A DNA stretch of 64,000 nucleotides from Nymphaea colorata (taxonomy: Eukaryota > Streptophyta > Magnoliopsida > Nymphaeales > Nymphaeaceae). This document shows positions 36,634 to 49,527 of the stretch, piece by piece. Both the position numbers and the translations under genes were made by a program. Numbering within the stretch: position 1 is the stretch's first letter; every line of letters begins with the position of its first letter. The notes under the pieces are model-generated. The model did no database searches. It worked only from the letters and a program-made list of their open reading frames with translations, and had not been told where the DNA came from. The DNA is taken from assembly GCF_008831285.2 (NCBI RefSeq), contig NC_045140.1:23144131-23208130 (forward strand), read 5' to 3'.

Positions 36634-37411
36634 GAAAACTCACATTCTATATAATATAAAAAACATAAAAGAAAAACGTAATTGTCTCATGCCGTCATAT
36701 ATATATATATATATATATAGGACAAATCTATTCTTGAGGTCAGAGGTAGTTGAAGGGAAGATGAAGGATCGTTTGAACGTTGGGAAGCTAAACCAATACA
36801 ATGTCATGAACGGTTTTCATAAAACTAACTGAAAAGCTTTGCATCTGTATTGGAAAACTTAATAGTCAAATTATAAAAAAGAATGTGATCTATATCATCT
36901 ATATCATCCTATTTTTTTATTTTTGAATTTAAAAAATAACTGAAATTATTTCAAAGTTACTTAGAAATTGTACATAAAATCCACCGATACCTATCAATAT
37001 CATATCCGCCGATAGCATCCCACGCATGTTAATAACACTGGTTAATGGACATAAGTACAACTTATTTAGCTTACAATAATTCTCCTTTACACACTAAAAA
37101 GAATAATTTGATACGTAGATTGAATTTCCATCATATATAGTCATGTGCTAAAAAATTACATCCGTAGAGCTAATATTTCATCCTACTGCCCGGTTGAAAG
37201 CTAGAACTCTTTGTTTCCATGTACAATGTATAGCACGAGTGAGGGACCAACCCAAGTTCGTATAATGTTAGCTTCAAACAAAGAACTGATCACAATGTAG
37301 AGACTAAGAATGGGAAAAAAGGGAATCGATTCGTAAGTCAACCTCATGAATAAACCAACCATCTCATTCCGTAGCAAAAATCTTGTTACTAATCAGAATC
37401 AGAAGCCGTAC

Positions 37412-37535
37412 CTACGGTTTGAGACATTCATCAGGCTCTTTCCGGTCGCCTTCCCACCGCAAACGGGACAGAAGATCGTGGAATCCATGTGCTTCCTCTC
37501 CTTTCCGGGGGACACACGCTGATACTGCTTGGCCA
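37412..37535 (-). promoter_or_regulatory. Conserved upstream block of RGF-like gene 5, displaced
   Basis: ggtttgagacattcat, gggacagaagatcgtgg and aatccatgtgcttcc in order, but about 930-1050 bp before the ATG instead of about 400. AT-rich DNA at 36650-37380 appears to have been inserted between it and the core promoter. Confidence 0.65.
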
Positions 37536-40500
37536 GCGGCTGCCATTCTTTCGGCTCCATGGAAAACAAATGAAGTTGGCCTTCTGCAGTAACACTGTCT
37601 CATGATCCATATGTCACTAAACGATTGGCGACATGGATTTAAGTACTGTTAAGTCTCTTCATAGAAGCTCGACAAAGCCATGGAAAATGATTTGAACTAT
37701 CTCGGTCATATGTACTCCGAATTATTCATCCAAACGTACTGATCTCGTCGCTACATCTTCTTGTTTCGGTTGCTGCAACTGCAGACCATTAATGGCTCCT
37801 TACACAACCTTCATACATATCTGGGCAGTATTTTGTCTCTATTTTTTAGAAAATATATGAAACATGTTCATAACGGCCGAATGAATCCTTGCGAATCCAT
37901 TTATTTTCTGATTTTGACCTCACAAGCGGAAGAAACGGATGAATGTGGGGTTATTATTCACACGGTAAGAGGGTAGGTGCATTCTGGGACGTCTAATGGG
38001 GCAGATAATTCAGGTGGCGCGTACACTAATTGAGCTTCCTTCAGTACGGCTGACATGAAGCTAATTTTGCGGTACATTGTTGAATTCCTTCCACATACTT
38101 GAGAGCAATCTTTGAATGGCTCTGCATGCATGCCATGCGTGAGTAACTTCTACTGTACGTAAGAAGTACTGAAGTAGCTCGAGCTGTAGATTTCTCTCTT
38201 GCTCTGAAAGAAAATGAAGGAACCCCATTGCAATTGGTAAGGCCCCAGGACAAAGCGGACCCCCATTGGCCGCCCCACCGCCACTCCCATGTGGTCTGTT
38301 GCCACCGACTCCTCAACTCTTCTTCTTCTTCTTCTTCTTCTTCTTCTTCTTTACATTGGCCAGTTCTTTACAGAAAGCAGTTTTTCTGTGGGTTCATCTG
38401 AGAATTTCTCTGAAACATTAAGCGATTTATTCGCTAACTTCTAAAAGTTGAGTGGTAACTACTCGAAGCATTTTCTAATTCTCTCAATACTTTTTCGGTG
38501 CTTGATTAAAACAAACAAGGCAAGATTCACTCGATTTCCTGGGTTCATTACGAATGACATTTATTTCCAGTCACCAACCCTCATGTGGTTTCACTTTTCT
38601 CAAAAAGATTAACATGCATATTTTCTACACTACTCGTTTTCCATAGTGGATCAAACCAAGCTTTAGAATCTTATATACAGAAGAAAATCAGGAACCCTTA
38701 CTCCGTTGAAAAAGAAAAAGTGTTGATGGGTGTAAGCGACCCACTGAAATAGAAAATACACCCAAGTGAACGCCACGGCTAAAGAACAAACTTTTATTGG
38801 AATTAGTGAATAAGGGCATGACTCCCAAGTCTCATCCCTTGTGCTCAGGACTACTTATGAGCCGAGTCTTGAGCTTGAGTCCTGCATGAACTCAAGTCCG
38901 AACAAGTTTGAGTTCAATTAAGAAAAATTTAACAACAAAAGTCTCTCCTTCACGACATATTTATGTAGTCAAGGCCGAGTTAAGTTCTTTCAACTCGAAC
39001 TTGACTTATTTAACATTCCGAGTATAAATCTAAACTCATTCATTTATAATCGAGTTATGCTCCAAGTCAAATTTTTACGAGCGACTTCAAGTTAAATGAG
39101 CTCAAGTTGAACCGAAGCGTTGTGCAAAGCTACTTTTAAGGATCAAGAGAAACAAACAAGTTGAGAAAATAATATCGGGTTGTACTCTGCCGTGACGGCC
39201 CACCCTGAGGGCCAGCCATGTGCGGTAGACGAAAGGGTCCATTCGAGAAAATAATGGGAAGTTGGAGGGCAATCGGATAAAAGGCTGCCGCGTTTAATTA
39301 GCACGGTAGAAGGAAGTTGTGGGACCTTTTATTTCTCTCGGCAACATTAAAAAATAATATCGTCCAAAAAAGTTCCCAACGGCCTGCTGACATACGCGGA
39401 TAAGGCGAGGCGACATGTCACACGGAATTTTGTTTCCTAACAAAAAAAGATTATTTAATTCTAAAAATATTTGTAAGCTTTCCATCACCGTCTATTAAGA
39501 TGCCTGAAAATCAGAGCACCGATCGTTAGGACGCTTCCAAAATCGCATATCTCAGTGACCTACACGGTGCATCTGATCTAATTTGTCAAAATTTTCTATA
39601 GTTTTTTTTCTCAATTTTGTAGATTTCATTCTGATCTTTGTAATTCCAAAATTTCATGCTGTTAATTCTTATGAACGTCTTCTGAGTAATAAATATCCAC
39701 ACCAATAGTTTCACTTTTCAGACTTCACTTTTCAGCTCAGTTTTGCTTGTTTAGCTTCTCGAATAGTATTAAAGCAACAGTTCAATTAATTTCCTCTCCT
39801 GAATTTTTGTTTTTCTCGTCAAGTTTATGTACCCACTACTTAGATAAAATTTCGCTTTTCTTCCAACAATTTTTCTTTTATCCTCGGCAAATATCCTTTC
39901 AAAGTTAGACTCCAATCTAGGTCTTTGGTGTTAAAGAAGTCCCTTATTTTCACCCTCATTAAGTATGATGCTTTGATAAATAAAATGTGAATTACTTACA
40001 AATAAATGTAATGCTTATGCTAAAAGACCCAATAGTTTGATATAAAGATCAGTCGGAAAATTTTGAATCTTTTACTTCTCAATGCTCATGACAAAATCTT
40101 CATAAGAAGATGTTCTTATGCTAAGCGTGAGGTTGTCCCCTTAAATTAGAAAATGCTTAGCCGTTAATTAAGGTGGGGACGAGTTAGATTGTTTTCCAAC
40201 TTTATTTGCTGCTGAAAAGACTGCTTGATTGAAGGTTCTGAAAAACCTTGATATCTCAATTGCCGCCGGTTGATTGAAGGTTCTGAAAGTTGAGCTTCGC
40301 ATGTTCTGAAAGATTCAAATGAACAAGCTTCCTCTGATACAGGGAGGTGGAATTAAGCAAAGATAACAAGGTGAAGATCGATGCATGGCGCTCGGATGCC
40401 TTAAACTTGTGAGGGAAATTGTTACCAGCCTCCGACTATTCATTCGAATTTATCATTAAGCTATACTGGTCAATATCTTTAGATGAAGTTACACCATGGA

Positions 40501-40775
40501 GAAGCTTTCTGGGAGAAGTTCGATCTCTCTCCCCCACTATTTTGTCTGGTTATTTCTCAACTTCACATACGAGTAATTAATTTTCGGATTGGCTTGCTGC
40601 TCGCCCTCGAATTCTAAGGTACGTTACGCTTTCCTCCCTCTCATGCGTGAGCACGCACACACAGACAACACAACAACAAGAAGAGAACTTCTTAAAGATC
40701 AGTATTGCTTTCGTATTTCACATGAAGGACGATTTACATGGTGTGGTCTTTCTGATCACTTCTATTGAACAGTAT
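37536..40775. other. Intergenic, no gene seen
   Basis: Contains a gaatgtgggg far-distal core near 37941, a (CTT)n tract at 38317-38350 and AT-rich sequence. No domain in any open frame. Confidence 0.5.
38317..38350. repeat. (CTT)n microsatellite
   Basis: About 11 uninterrupted CTT units. Confidence 0.95.
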
Positions 40776-41122
40776 TTAGTTATGAATTGGATCATTCTTA
40801 GATGCAGCCGAGTAATCCATAGACGTGAAGCCCATCAGATCCGAGGCACTCTTTTCTTTTTCTTTTTCTTTGTCTATTGCAGATAACTCTCGCACCACGT
40901 CCTCGCCCTTGAGCTCGTTGGGGGTCAATCTTATACCTGCGACAAATGAAATAATTTTGGTCTTTTCAAAGAAGCACTTAAAGTAAGAGTATCATCAGCA
41001 GCACAAGAATCAGCAGAATTGAAGAACAGTTGTACAACTGCTTTCTCACCATGAACTGCTGTTGCACTCAGTATCAGAAGTGCAAGCAGGAAAACTTGAA
41101 GCTTGAAGTGTGTATTCGCCAT
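40776..41122 (-). CDS. RGF/GOLVEN/CLEL-type peptide precursor 6 (subfamily A)
   Basis: Exons 41050-41122 and 40776-40936 with a 113-bp intron (donor GTGAGA, acceptor TCGCAG) give 77 aa. Signal peptide MANTHFKLQVFLLALLILSA, then TAVHG; exon 2 starts IRLTPNELKGEDVV, has VRELSAIDKEKEKEKS and DLMGFTSM, then DYSAASKNDPIHN. VRELS matches the conserved basic site KVVKxLS of sisters and contains an RxL pattern. Position 9 of the peptide is Asp, unlike Ser, Pro, Thr or Ala in the others, which makes it the only acidic variant at that site. Confidence 0.9.
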
Positions 41123-41238
41123 TAGACAGGGGAAGCAAAGAGATAAGTAGATCAGGCAGACAACAAAGAAAGAAGAAAGAAGAAGAAGACTATGGTGTCG
41201 ACTGACGATCGATGCTTTTCCTTCTCCCCATCTCCCAC

Positions 41239-41268
41239 GTATATATAGCCGAAAGCAACAGTAACACC
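41239..41268 (-). promoter_or_regulatory. Core promoter of RGF-like gene 6
   Basis: TATA element gtatatatag (plus-strand text) at 41239-41248. The upstream box reads GGTGTTACTGTTGCT on the coding strand, two changes from the array consensus, and still holds a CTGTTG MYB-type core. Confidence 0.65.
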
Positions 41269-41504
41269 GACTAATCAAACGAAAAACGTGTTTTCGCATG
41301 GCCCCTCGTTTTGGAAACCGAAAAGAAAGTGGGAATTGATATCGACCTTTGGCATTCGGTCATGAATCTGTCGCTCAAAAACAAAGCGAATTCGACACTC
41401 TATAGTCCCATTAGGACCACTCTTACAGGAGCTTCTCCAAAAAATATTTATTGGACGTTGAAATTCTGACTGAATGTATCGATCGGTCCGGGAACTTGGA
41501 GCAC

Positions 41505-41630
41505 TAGTCATTTTGTTGATTATTGGTTCTTTTCTTGAACAAATACAGATGAGACAGGAAATCGTGGGCTCATGTGCTTCCATTCTTTCGCAGAGACACA
41601 TGAATGCCCATGCTGGTCTCCATGCTTCTC
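41505..41630 (-). promoter_or_regulatory. Conserved upstream block of RGF-like gene 6
   Basis: gatgagacaggaaatcgtgg, gctcatgtgcttcc, cagagacacatgaatgccca in the shared order, about 400-510 bp before the ATG. Confidence 0.72.
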
Positions 41631-44218
41631 TCTACACGTTCGAATGAACCAGAAGAGCAGAGACCTTCAGCTTTGAATAAAAACTCGCCAACATCCCCTG
41701 TTGATAAGGTGCAGAAATGTGCCTACAGGTTTTTGGACGGTTGAGCCACATGACAAAGACGATGTGGGGCCCAGGAGAAGGGAACATGGGCGGAGCCCAC
41801 ATGCGCAAGAGGTTTTGATTTTGCTGCTCGGCTCCAGTACTCAACTTATTTCTCTCCCCCCTATAAAACCCCGCCCCACTTTACAAAGTAAAAAAGCCCA
41901 AGTGGTCGTGTTTGCAAGAGGAAGTCCGAACACATCAAGCAGGGGACAGGCAGTACTAGTCATTTGCACTACTTATTTACTTACTTACTTACTTTGAGAG
42001 GCAGTTATGTGCACCACTAATAGCCCCGATGCATTACATGTGTTTTCTTGATCCACTTTTAAGGAATATGTGTTCTCTACATCGATTGTGTATCGTATAC
42101 AGGCCTGTGTGTATAACCAGTTTCGATCGATTGTGTATCCAGTTTCGATTTACTTTTCTCCTGCATTGTATTGACGTTAAGAACTTGTTAAAGTCGGATT
42201 GAATGACAACCAAAGTAGAACTTAATCCACACCCTTAAAACAGAACCTTGAGGCAGATTTTTTAGTGTTAGAAATCTTGTCATCCAACGGATATGGATAT
42301 CTCATCTTGCCAAGTTTGTCTGGGAAAATGGATGCAGGGAGACAGTCCCAGGTGAGAGTCGGTTCGGGGTCGGAGTCCTTGGATCCAGTGAGGCAAACTC
42401 TGGTCCGTTTCTGGAAACTGTCTTAGCCGCGTCTAGGCAGACCTGGACCACCAACTTGGATCCATATTCACAACCGGACAGGGATGTGCATGTAAAACTT
42501 GAGAATGTATGGGACCACACCTTTGTCTTGTCAACAGATCCGGTACTAAGTCAGATTTGAACAGTAGTAACTGTCCTAACGGAGCCGAGGCCACATTAAT
42601 TACTTCTATCCAAGTAGTATTCGGGTCTGTTCCCGTGACCAGTTGTGAAAATTTTCTAAAAAAACCGGGTCAGTTCCTGCCAGGACACTGCCAGCTTATC
42701 GATTGGAGCCGAATCGGTGTAGCTGCCGGCACAGATTTTCGGCTGACTCGGTTGGGAACTCGTAAAAACGATCAAATGAAAGCATAGCTTGAAAAGAATT
42801 AAGTTATTTGAGAAGTACCAGTTTCTCTTGATCTTATTCATCGTCTTCTTCCTCGCTTGCAAGACCTGAAGAGTAGTCAAAAAGCAGCAGCTGTGCGATT
42901 AGAGTGACCTCTCATGCAAATCCGGCCAGCAGTGTGGGCAGCCATGTTTGGGGATGTCCTTAATTATGTAAGTTTTGGATCCTTATTAATCGTGGCAGCA
43001 GGCGATTGGGGACCTTCATTACTACCCAGTCCCCTGACCACCGGATGTAGACATCATGTTATCCGGCTTATATACAGATTCGATACGCGTGTTCAATTAT
43101 GTGAATATATGGAGATTTTCATCGGATGACTTTCTCCATTAGTGAAGAAAGAAATATTTTTCCAACTAATTTAGATATTGACAAAATGTTAACTAATTCG
43201 AAGCTGGCTAACCATTTATTAGTATGTATGATAGTTCGCAATGCTAGGCAAATTATTGAAGTTAAAATCGGCTCATGGGTTATTATAACATAGCTGGTCA
43301 AGTTAGGAGTTGCATGGAAAAATATGTCTCTAGTTCAATTTTTATAGGCTCTATACTTCTTTATACAAAGTGATAGTATATGATACCAACGTTGAAAAAT
43401 ACATTGCTACCATCGGCAACAATGTATTTAATTTTTTTATTATATTAACTGAAACTTATAGACTTAGTGATTAAGGAGGCCGGCTAATTAAAATAATTGA
43501 AAATAAGGTCATTTTTTATTGATAGTGCAACACCAAAGTGAAAGTATCAAAACTTAGAGACTCCCGCTATTTATTAGAAGGTCAGATCAATGCATGCATG
43601 CATGCCTATGCGCAGTATCGCACGTCCAATTGCATCCCTTTAAATTGGCAAGAAAAATGTACACTTTTACACCTTTTAGCAAAATGCTTTATATTTCATT
43701 CTCACGTTGTTGACTTGTTGCAGAATTCATCAAGTTCTTGACGTACCTACTAAATCCTGAAATCTCTTATTGGAAGAGAAGCCAGTATTGTGTGGTTTGG
43801 CTGTCAATGAATTTTCTTACCAGGGAATCTTCAGTTTTTCGGTTTTCTTTGGACGAACTTAATGACCTTGCTTTCCGTTTTTCTCTTTTTCGCTTGAGAG
43901 TCGCAATATTAATCTCACCACTCAGAATCAAAGCCGTGCAAATTATGGAATTATTTTCCTTACTTCTTGAAACTCTTTCTTGACTTCTCTTTCACAGTTG
44001 GAAGCTCGACTTGAGATGGAGAAACGATGCACATTAACAGAACATCTTCCATCTTGAGTTTTGATGATACTCATGGAAGACATACACACACACGCACAAA
44101 GCCACAAACAACAGCAACAACCTGTGGAAGATCGTATAAGTTTCGATTTCCTGTATAACTCAATTTACATCAGGTGGTCGTTTTGATTACATTGTTGCAA
44201 CTATTCTAAGGAAGACAA
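41631..44218. other. Intergenic, no gene seen
   Basis: Contains a distal duplicated block at 42377-42507 and a short (TTAC)n tract near 41970. A TATA-like ctataaaacc at 41870 has no gene after it. Confidence 0.5.
42377..42507 (-). repeat. Distal duplicated block, gene 6 unit
   Basis: ttggatccagtgaggcaaac, ctggaaactgtcttagc, cctggaccaccaac; same series as at 20020 and 52557. Confidence 0.65.
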
Positions 44219-44586
44219 TTAGTTGTGAACGGGAGAATTCTTGGCCGCAGCTGAGTAATCCATAGATGTGAAGTGAACCAGGTCCGAGTCACCATTTTCC
44301 TTTTGGCTTTCTTTTCCCGGCGACTCCTTCACCACCTTCTTCTCTGAACTGCTGCCACCATTCTTCGAATCGTTTGGCGTTAATCTTATACCTAACCTCA
44401 AGATAACCAACAACAATTTCAGTATACTTCGGTTTCAATACGGAAAGAAACGGAACTACTGGAATTCAAACATAAAGGCCGAGACACTGAGAAATATAGA
44501 ACTGCTGGCTCACCTTGGATAGTCGTTGCACTTATGAGCAGAACCGCGACTAGGATAACTTGAAACTTAAATTGCATGGTCGTCAT
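44219..44586 (-). CDS. RGF/GOLVEN/CLEL-type peptide precursor 7 (subfamily A)
   Basis: Exons 44514-44586 and 44219-44391 with a 122-bp intron (donor GTGAGC, acceptor GGTTAG) give 81 aa. Exon 1 reads MTTMQFKFQVILVAVLLISA, then TTIQG. A second Met at residue 4 lines up less well with sisters, so the first is used. Exon 2 starts IRLTPNDSKNGG, carries KKVVKESPGKESQKE and FTSM, then DYSAAAKNSPVHN. This peptide equals that of gene 1 except Val for Ile at position 11, the only Val in the array. Confidence 0.9.
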
Positions 44587-44708
44587 GGCGCAGAAGAAGA
44601 CGATGATGATGGACAATAGCAGGAAAGGAATAAGAAGCTATGGTTAAGAAGATGGAGAAGAATGAAGATGCTGATGGTTGATGATTCTTTTGCCCTCGGC
44701 CTTTCTCC

Positions 44709-44750
44709 TATATATAGCTTCCAAAGAGGAGCAAAAGCCAATTCACCACC
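44709..44750 (-). promoter_or_regulatory. Core promoter of RGF-like gene 7
   Basis: TATA element tatatatagc (plus-strand text) at 44709-44718. The upstream box is degraded (GGTGGTGAATTGGCT on the coding strand), losing the CAGTTG core. Confidence 0.6.
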
Positions 44751-44897
44751 GCTCTATCAAACAAAAACAAGGTTCGAGACGGCCCTCGGTTACAATCGAA
44801 AAGATTGTCGACCTTTTTGCAGTGAATCTGCTACAGGAACTTAAAACCGATGCTGAATCTCACATTGAATCAACCGTTAAAGAAGCCACGATCAATG

Positions 44898-45035
44898 GCC
44901 TCAGTGGTCTGACAATTTAAGACATTCATTTGTTGGTGTGGGACAGAAGCTCGTGGATTCATGTGCTCCTGTGCTCCCCATCCATCTGCAGAGACATATG
45001 AATGCACATGCTGGTTTCTAGTCTTCTTTGATGGG
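44898..45035 (-). promoter_or_regulatory. Conserved upstream block of RGF-like gene 7
   Basis: cctcagtggtctgacaattt, gggacagaagctcgtgg, attcatgtgctcc, cagagacatatgaatgcaca; one of the best preserved copies. Confidence 0.75.
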
Positions 45036-45326
45036 GAATAGGCCACATGACCTTAGATCAAACACAACCATGTATTTACGCCTCATGTAACTCGATGGTT
45101 AAGCGTTCTTTATCGGGCAACAGGTGAGAAATGAGATATTAGACGTCGAAACAGAGGAAAATCGTTGCAGCGGCGCCGCTGCCTAATGAATCCCATCAAT
45201 TCAGAGGCGCAGGTAAGTTGGTATGGACGGGTCCTACTTATCCCGAAAGGTGGAACAAGGTGGGACACTCTTGCCTTCTCGAGCGGGTGTGCTTCCAAAC
45301 AACCCTCGGGTGATCACATGACCCAC

Positions 45327-45426
45327 TTGTTAGATCTCATGAGACAAAACACTGAACCAATTCAAGAAACTGTCTTAACTAGTTCTGCTCAGGCCTGGTC
45401 CACCATCAACTGCGCCTTTACAGAGC
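45327..45426 (-). repeat. Distal duplicated block, gene 7 unit
   Basis: ttagatctcatgagacaaaa, cactgaaccaattcaagaaa, ctgtcttaact and gcctggtccacc. Confidence 0.6.
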
Positions 45427-46925
45427 CATGTTCTTTCTCTTTTAGTAAGCAGACTCTGGAAATCTGAAATCAAGGAAGAAAGCAAATTGAGAGGGGCAAG
45501 AACACCAAGGTTTAGCGGTTGAAGAGACTAAGTTTTCCTATATATCCACGGCCAACACTGAGTTTCCATTAGTTCGAACCAGACAAATACAAGAGATGCT
45601 CACCCCACTAAGAGTAACATGGTTCCGAACTCAATGCGCGTCTTTGTATCAAATAGTTGCTCATGTTTAATCGTCAAAAAGGTCATAAATTTATTAAATT
45701 TTAAATTTTAGTCATCCAACAACATCGAAATAGCACTTGAACTCCCGTCCCATGTATGAATAGAAGAGTGACACATGAGATTTTGTTTCATTTCTAATCA
45801 ATGTACAAAATGTTAACGAGTAGGTTTGGATCTGGGTATTGCACTCTAGAAAAGGATGGGTGGCTCAGATGCGACAATAATAGACCGGATCACCTGATCT
45901 GCTTGTGGACCTGCGCCTGTCTAGGCCGACAGGAATGATGAATAGGTCGGTCCTACCTTTCAGAGGTATCGCCAATTTTATTGCATCAGCATTTTTAAAA
46001 TCTTTATAAGCTCAACATTTATGGCATGAAATCACCGGACCAAAATATTTTCCAGTTGAAAGAAAGGGAGATCATCAGAACCAGGGCCAAACCCGGCCAC
46101 GTTATTAAATGAAACTGGCCGTCACTAGGCTCGGTCGCCATAAATGGGCGTGGCAGGTCCGAGCCTACATGGGCCAGGGCCTACCTCTATGTTTACGTTA
46201 CGTAGATCCACTTCTTGAAAGGAACTAGAGGACGGTGTGGACCATTGTTATTGTTTTGACATTAGCTTTTCGGGTGAGCGAAAGGCTAATCTCATAAGAG
46301 GGCCAAGCCTCTCCTTCCTCCGTTAAGGTCGGGGGCTATTTAAGAAATTTTATTTGATATATAAATAATTTTGCATATAACCATATTCAATTATAAACGT
46401 ACTTTTACCATTAACGAAACAACAGCCAATAGTCCATATTATGCAGAGGCGCTGCGGGTTTATATTCCTTTTTACTTTTTAATTCAATTTAAAATATTTT
46501 ACATTATTTTGAATTCAAAAAAAATAAATAAATAATGGGGGAACATAAGCTACTACAAAACTAAATTTCCAATATCAAATATGAATCCCATTCAAAGTGA
46601 GTTTCAGTTGTATTCAAATTAATGCAGAAGCGGCTTAAAATACATTTGCGGGTTTAGGGCATGCTCTCTGTCCTATAATAGTCTAATACTCGTTTAACTT
46701 ATACAAGGTTGGCTGGAACAAGTTTCGGGAAATTAACTTGATTAACTTATATATTAACTGTGCACTGCAGGGCTCACACACGAACATGTCTAAATATAGC
46801 TTTTCAAAATTTTTAATTGTTTGATTGAGAATCAGAAAGATTAAATGATTCACCAATCAAGGAGCTCACCAACATACATTTATTTAATTTAGTGCTAAAA
46901 TTTGGTCAAACTTGAGTCTAGTTAT

Positions 46926-47215
46926 GTGGGATAGTTTTACTAGATCTGAGTTATTGTCTTATGGTCAATTGAAAATTTGTTAACCAAAAGAAAAGCTCTA
47001 AACCGTCATGGACCTAGTTTGATATGACAAATATTGTATGAACTCAGTTAAACATATGGTTGATAGTTTCACTGGATCTTAGTTACTGTTTTATGGTCAA
47101 TTGAAAATTTGTTAACCATATATTAAGTGTTCTATGAAGAAAAAAAATATCTAGCTCTAAACCCTGATCGACCTATGACAAATATTGCATGATCTCGGTT
47201 AACCATATGGTTGAG
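46926..47215. repeat. Imperfect tandem duplication, about 130-bp unit
   Basis: atggtcaattgaaaatttgt, then taacca, agctctaaacc and atgacaaatattg occur twice in the same order, with extra sequence in the second unit. Confidence 0.85.
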
Positions 47216-47555
47216 CTCGTCCTAGCCTGCTATGATTGTGAAACTTCGTAAAGCATGAGTTGGTGCAGGCACGGGAGAAGCTCTTGTAACCCTGTCCTGT
47301 CTATACGAATACGACAAACCAGGAGCATGCTTTCTTGTCAATTAATTAAGACGAGTCGATGATATCGAAAGACAGAGCTGCAATATTTCGTTGAAATTTA
47401 AGAGGTGGGAACAAGCCCATATTGATAACTAGAAAAAAAAAAAAGTCGTGTTTGTTGATTTACATATACATCTCTCTCTTTTCAATTCATGTAAAACCTG
47501 GAATTTACAAAACCATATTGACTATTATCGTTACGATCCTGTGAGCAAAAACTTT

Positions 47556-47878
47556 CTAGTTGTGAATGGGAGGTTTCTTGGCTGCTGGTGCGTAGTCCAT
47601 CTCTGTAAAGTCAGCCATCACGGAGTCATGAGGATCTGAACCAGTTGCCTTCATACTGTTCTGTTCCTTTCTGTATCCACCAGCCTTACTGCCTTCATCC
47701 ATCGCTGCCACCCTTATGCCTACGCTTAAAAGTATGAAACTGAGCTTAATAAAATGTTTTAGCTGTCAAATTTAACTTAAGACCAATGACTTTGCTCACC
47801 GTGAACAGATGGCACGCCAAAGATTAGCACAAGTACTGCAACCAAGAAAACCTTCCTTTTGAGCTGTAAGATCGCCAT
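47556..47878 (-). CDS. RGF/GOLVEN/CLEL-type peptide precursor 8 (subfamily B)
   Basis: Exons 47800-47878 and 47556-47719 with a short 80-bp intron (donor GTGAGC, acceptor GCGTAG) give 80 aa. Signal peptide MAILQLKRKVFLVAVLVLIF, then GVPSVHG; exon 2 starts IRVAAMDEGSKAGGYRKEQ, then DSVMADFTEM and DYAPAAKKPPIHN. Ala replaces Ser at position 3, unique in the array. The long match of its propeptide with gene 5 (EGSKAGGY against DGNKAGHGY, DSVMADFT in both) groups these two. TATA-like tatttatag is at 48001. The block found about 400 bp upstream of the other genes is not recognisable here. Confidence 0.9.
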
Positions 47879-49240
47879 GAAAAATTATATAATTCGAACG
47901 ATAAGTCCAATCAGAGAAAGCAGAAAAGACTGAAAAAGGATGACGAAGGAAGAAGGTATACTATAGGCGATGATGTGTTTACTTTTCTCTGCCTTCCTCC
48001 TATTTATAGAGCTCTTGCATGAAGCCATACTACCGAAAAGTTAACCAGTATCAACCATGGAATTTCATTGTTCTTTCCTGAAAGATAAGAAGCAATGCTG
48101 ATATCCAAGTTAACACAAGATAAAATATATCCAGAACACTAATCCAGATGGCAACCAATTAGAGGGAAATACCCCGAAGAGGCCGAAGCACTTTCCTCTT
48201 TCTCCCTGCTTCTACGGTAGGTTGACGACTGCTTGGGGACCCAGATGGCAACCAATTAAGAAACTCAGCGGCTTAGATCGGCCCAAGTTACTTAATGTTG
48301 AATAAGAACATGGGAATCATGAGTTTTATTAGATGCCCTGTTTCCAGAATTGGTCCAGCATCAGATACAAGGCGTTCCCATGAAGGACCACGCACATGAA
48401 TGTGGGGTTTTGTGCTGATACAGTCTTGGTTTTTGCATTCGACAGACAAACATAGAGTCTTTTCATATGGTAGCACCGTTAACATCTGAGAATCACTTGG
48501 TAAGCCATTGTGGCGACATGAATTTAATCATCGTATGAAACCATGTGAAATTCTTCCCAGCAAACTAAGGATGACATGAAATTTGTCTTCTTAGTCAATG
48601 TATAATACCACAGTTAGGGTGATGCATCGTATTATTTCAAGGCGTCTGCTTAGCTAAAGTATGTCAAAGCCTTGTGCTTAATTATATGCACGGCAGGCTG
48701 TAAATAAGTATAGAAATGACAGTGTCTCTATACTTGGTAGGGGTTTCAATAGATCAGATTCAAACCTTAATTGCCATCTCCAATTCATAGTCCAAATTTG
48801 ATTCAAGTAGGACATTTACATTTGCATCCACATCCAAACCCGAATATTTTAGATAGACGACTGAACTTGAACCATATTATGATATGTTAAAGATCGACCG
48901 ACTATCAAAACGTATGGGTATTGGACATGGGTTACTTATTTGAAACTAAATCTTCATCAAATATGATGTTTATTTAAAACGGAATCTGAATAATCCCAAG
49001 GGATGTCATTTTTAGATAAAAAACTAATCTGATTTCTTAATTAAATTTTTTTTCTACATCTGATCTTTTTAAAATATTTTAGTCAAATATATAACTGATC
49101 CGAATCCAAGACACTAACGTCTCTAATGCTTGGAAAGTGGAAGAGGGAGAAAAAAAAAGTAGCTTCAAAATGTTTCAATGCTTCCTCAAGGTCTGAGAAA
49201 ATTTTGCTGCTAAGAACGACACTCTTCAAATGTTTCTCTT

Positions 49241-49527
49241 TTGAGGGTGTTTGGGTGACACTCCAAAACCAAGTGTTGGAGGCAAAACCAGGTTTTTGGA
49301 GCATTTGGGTGCCACCAAAACTGGGTTTGAAGAAGACCTCAGTTTTGACAAAACCTGGCTTTGTAAAATGGAGTGAAAAGTATGATTTCTTTTAGGCTAT
49401 TTAAAAACCAGGTTTTGGATGTGCCACCTAAACGAAAAAACAAAAGTTTATAAATCATTAAAAACAATTGTTTTTTATAAAACCTAGTTTCTACAAAACT
49501 GGGGTAGAGGAGGGAAACGCCCCCTTA
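49241..49527. mobile_element. Possible MITE-like element
   Basis: Ends are roughly inverted (left ttgagggtgtttgg, right complement ttaagggggcgtttc), and the inside is built from AAACCAGGTTTT words in both orientations. No open frame and no clear target duplication, so this is tentative. Confidence 0.35.

Larger units (their letters stand above)
45036..47555. other. Intergenic, no gene seen
   Basis: Holds the distal block of the gene 7 unit (45327-45426), a GC-rich patch near 46080-46200, and a tandem duplication at 46.9-47.2 kb. Confidence 0.5.

Noticed and set aside
41281-41900. Open frames around 41.3-41.9 kb as a separate gene, with TATA-like ctataaaacc
   Set aside because: They fall over the conserved upstream block of gene 6, and similar frames appear over the same block in sister units. 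No domain.
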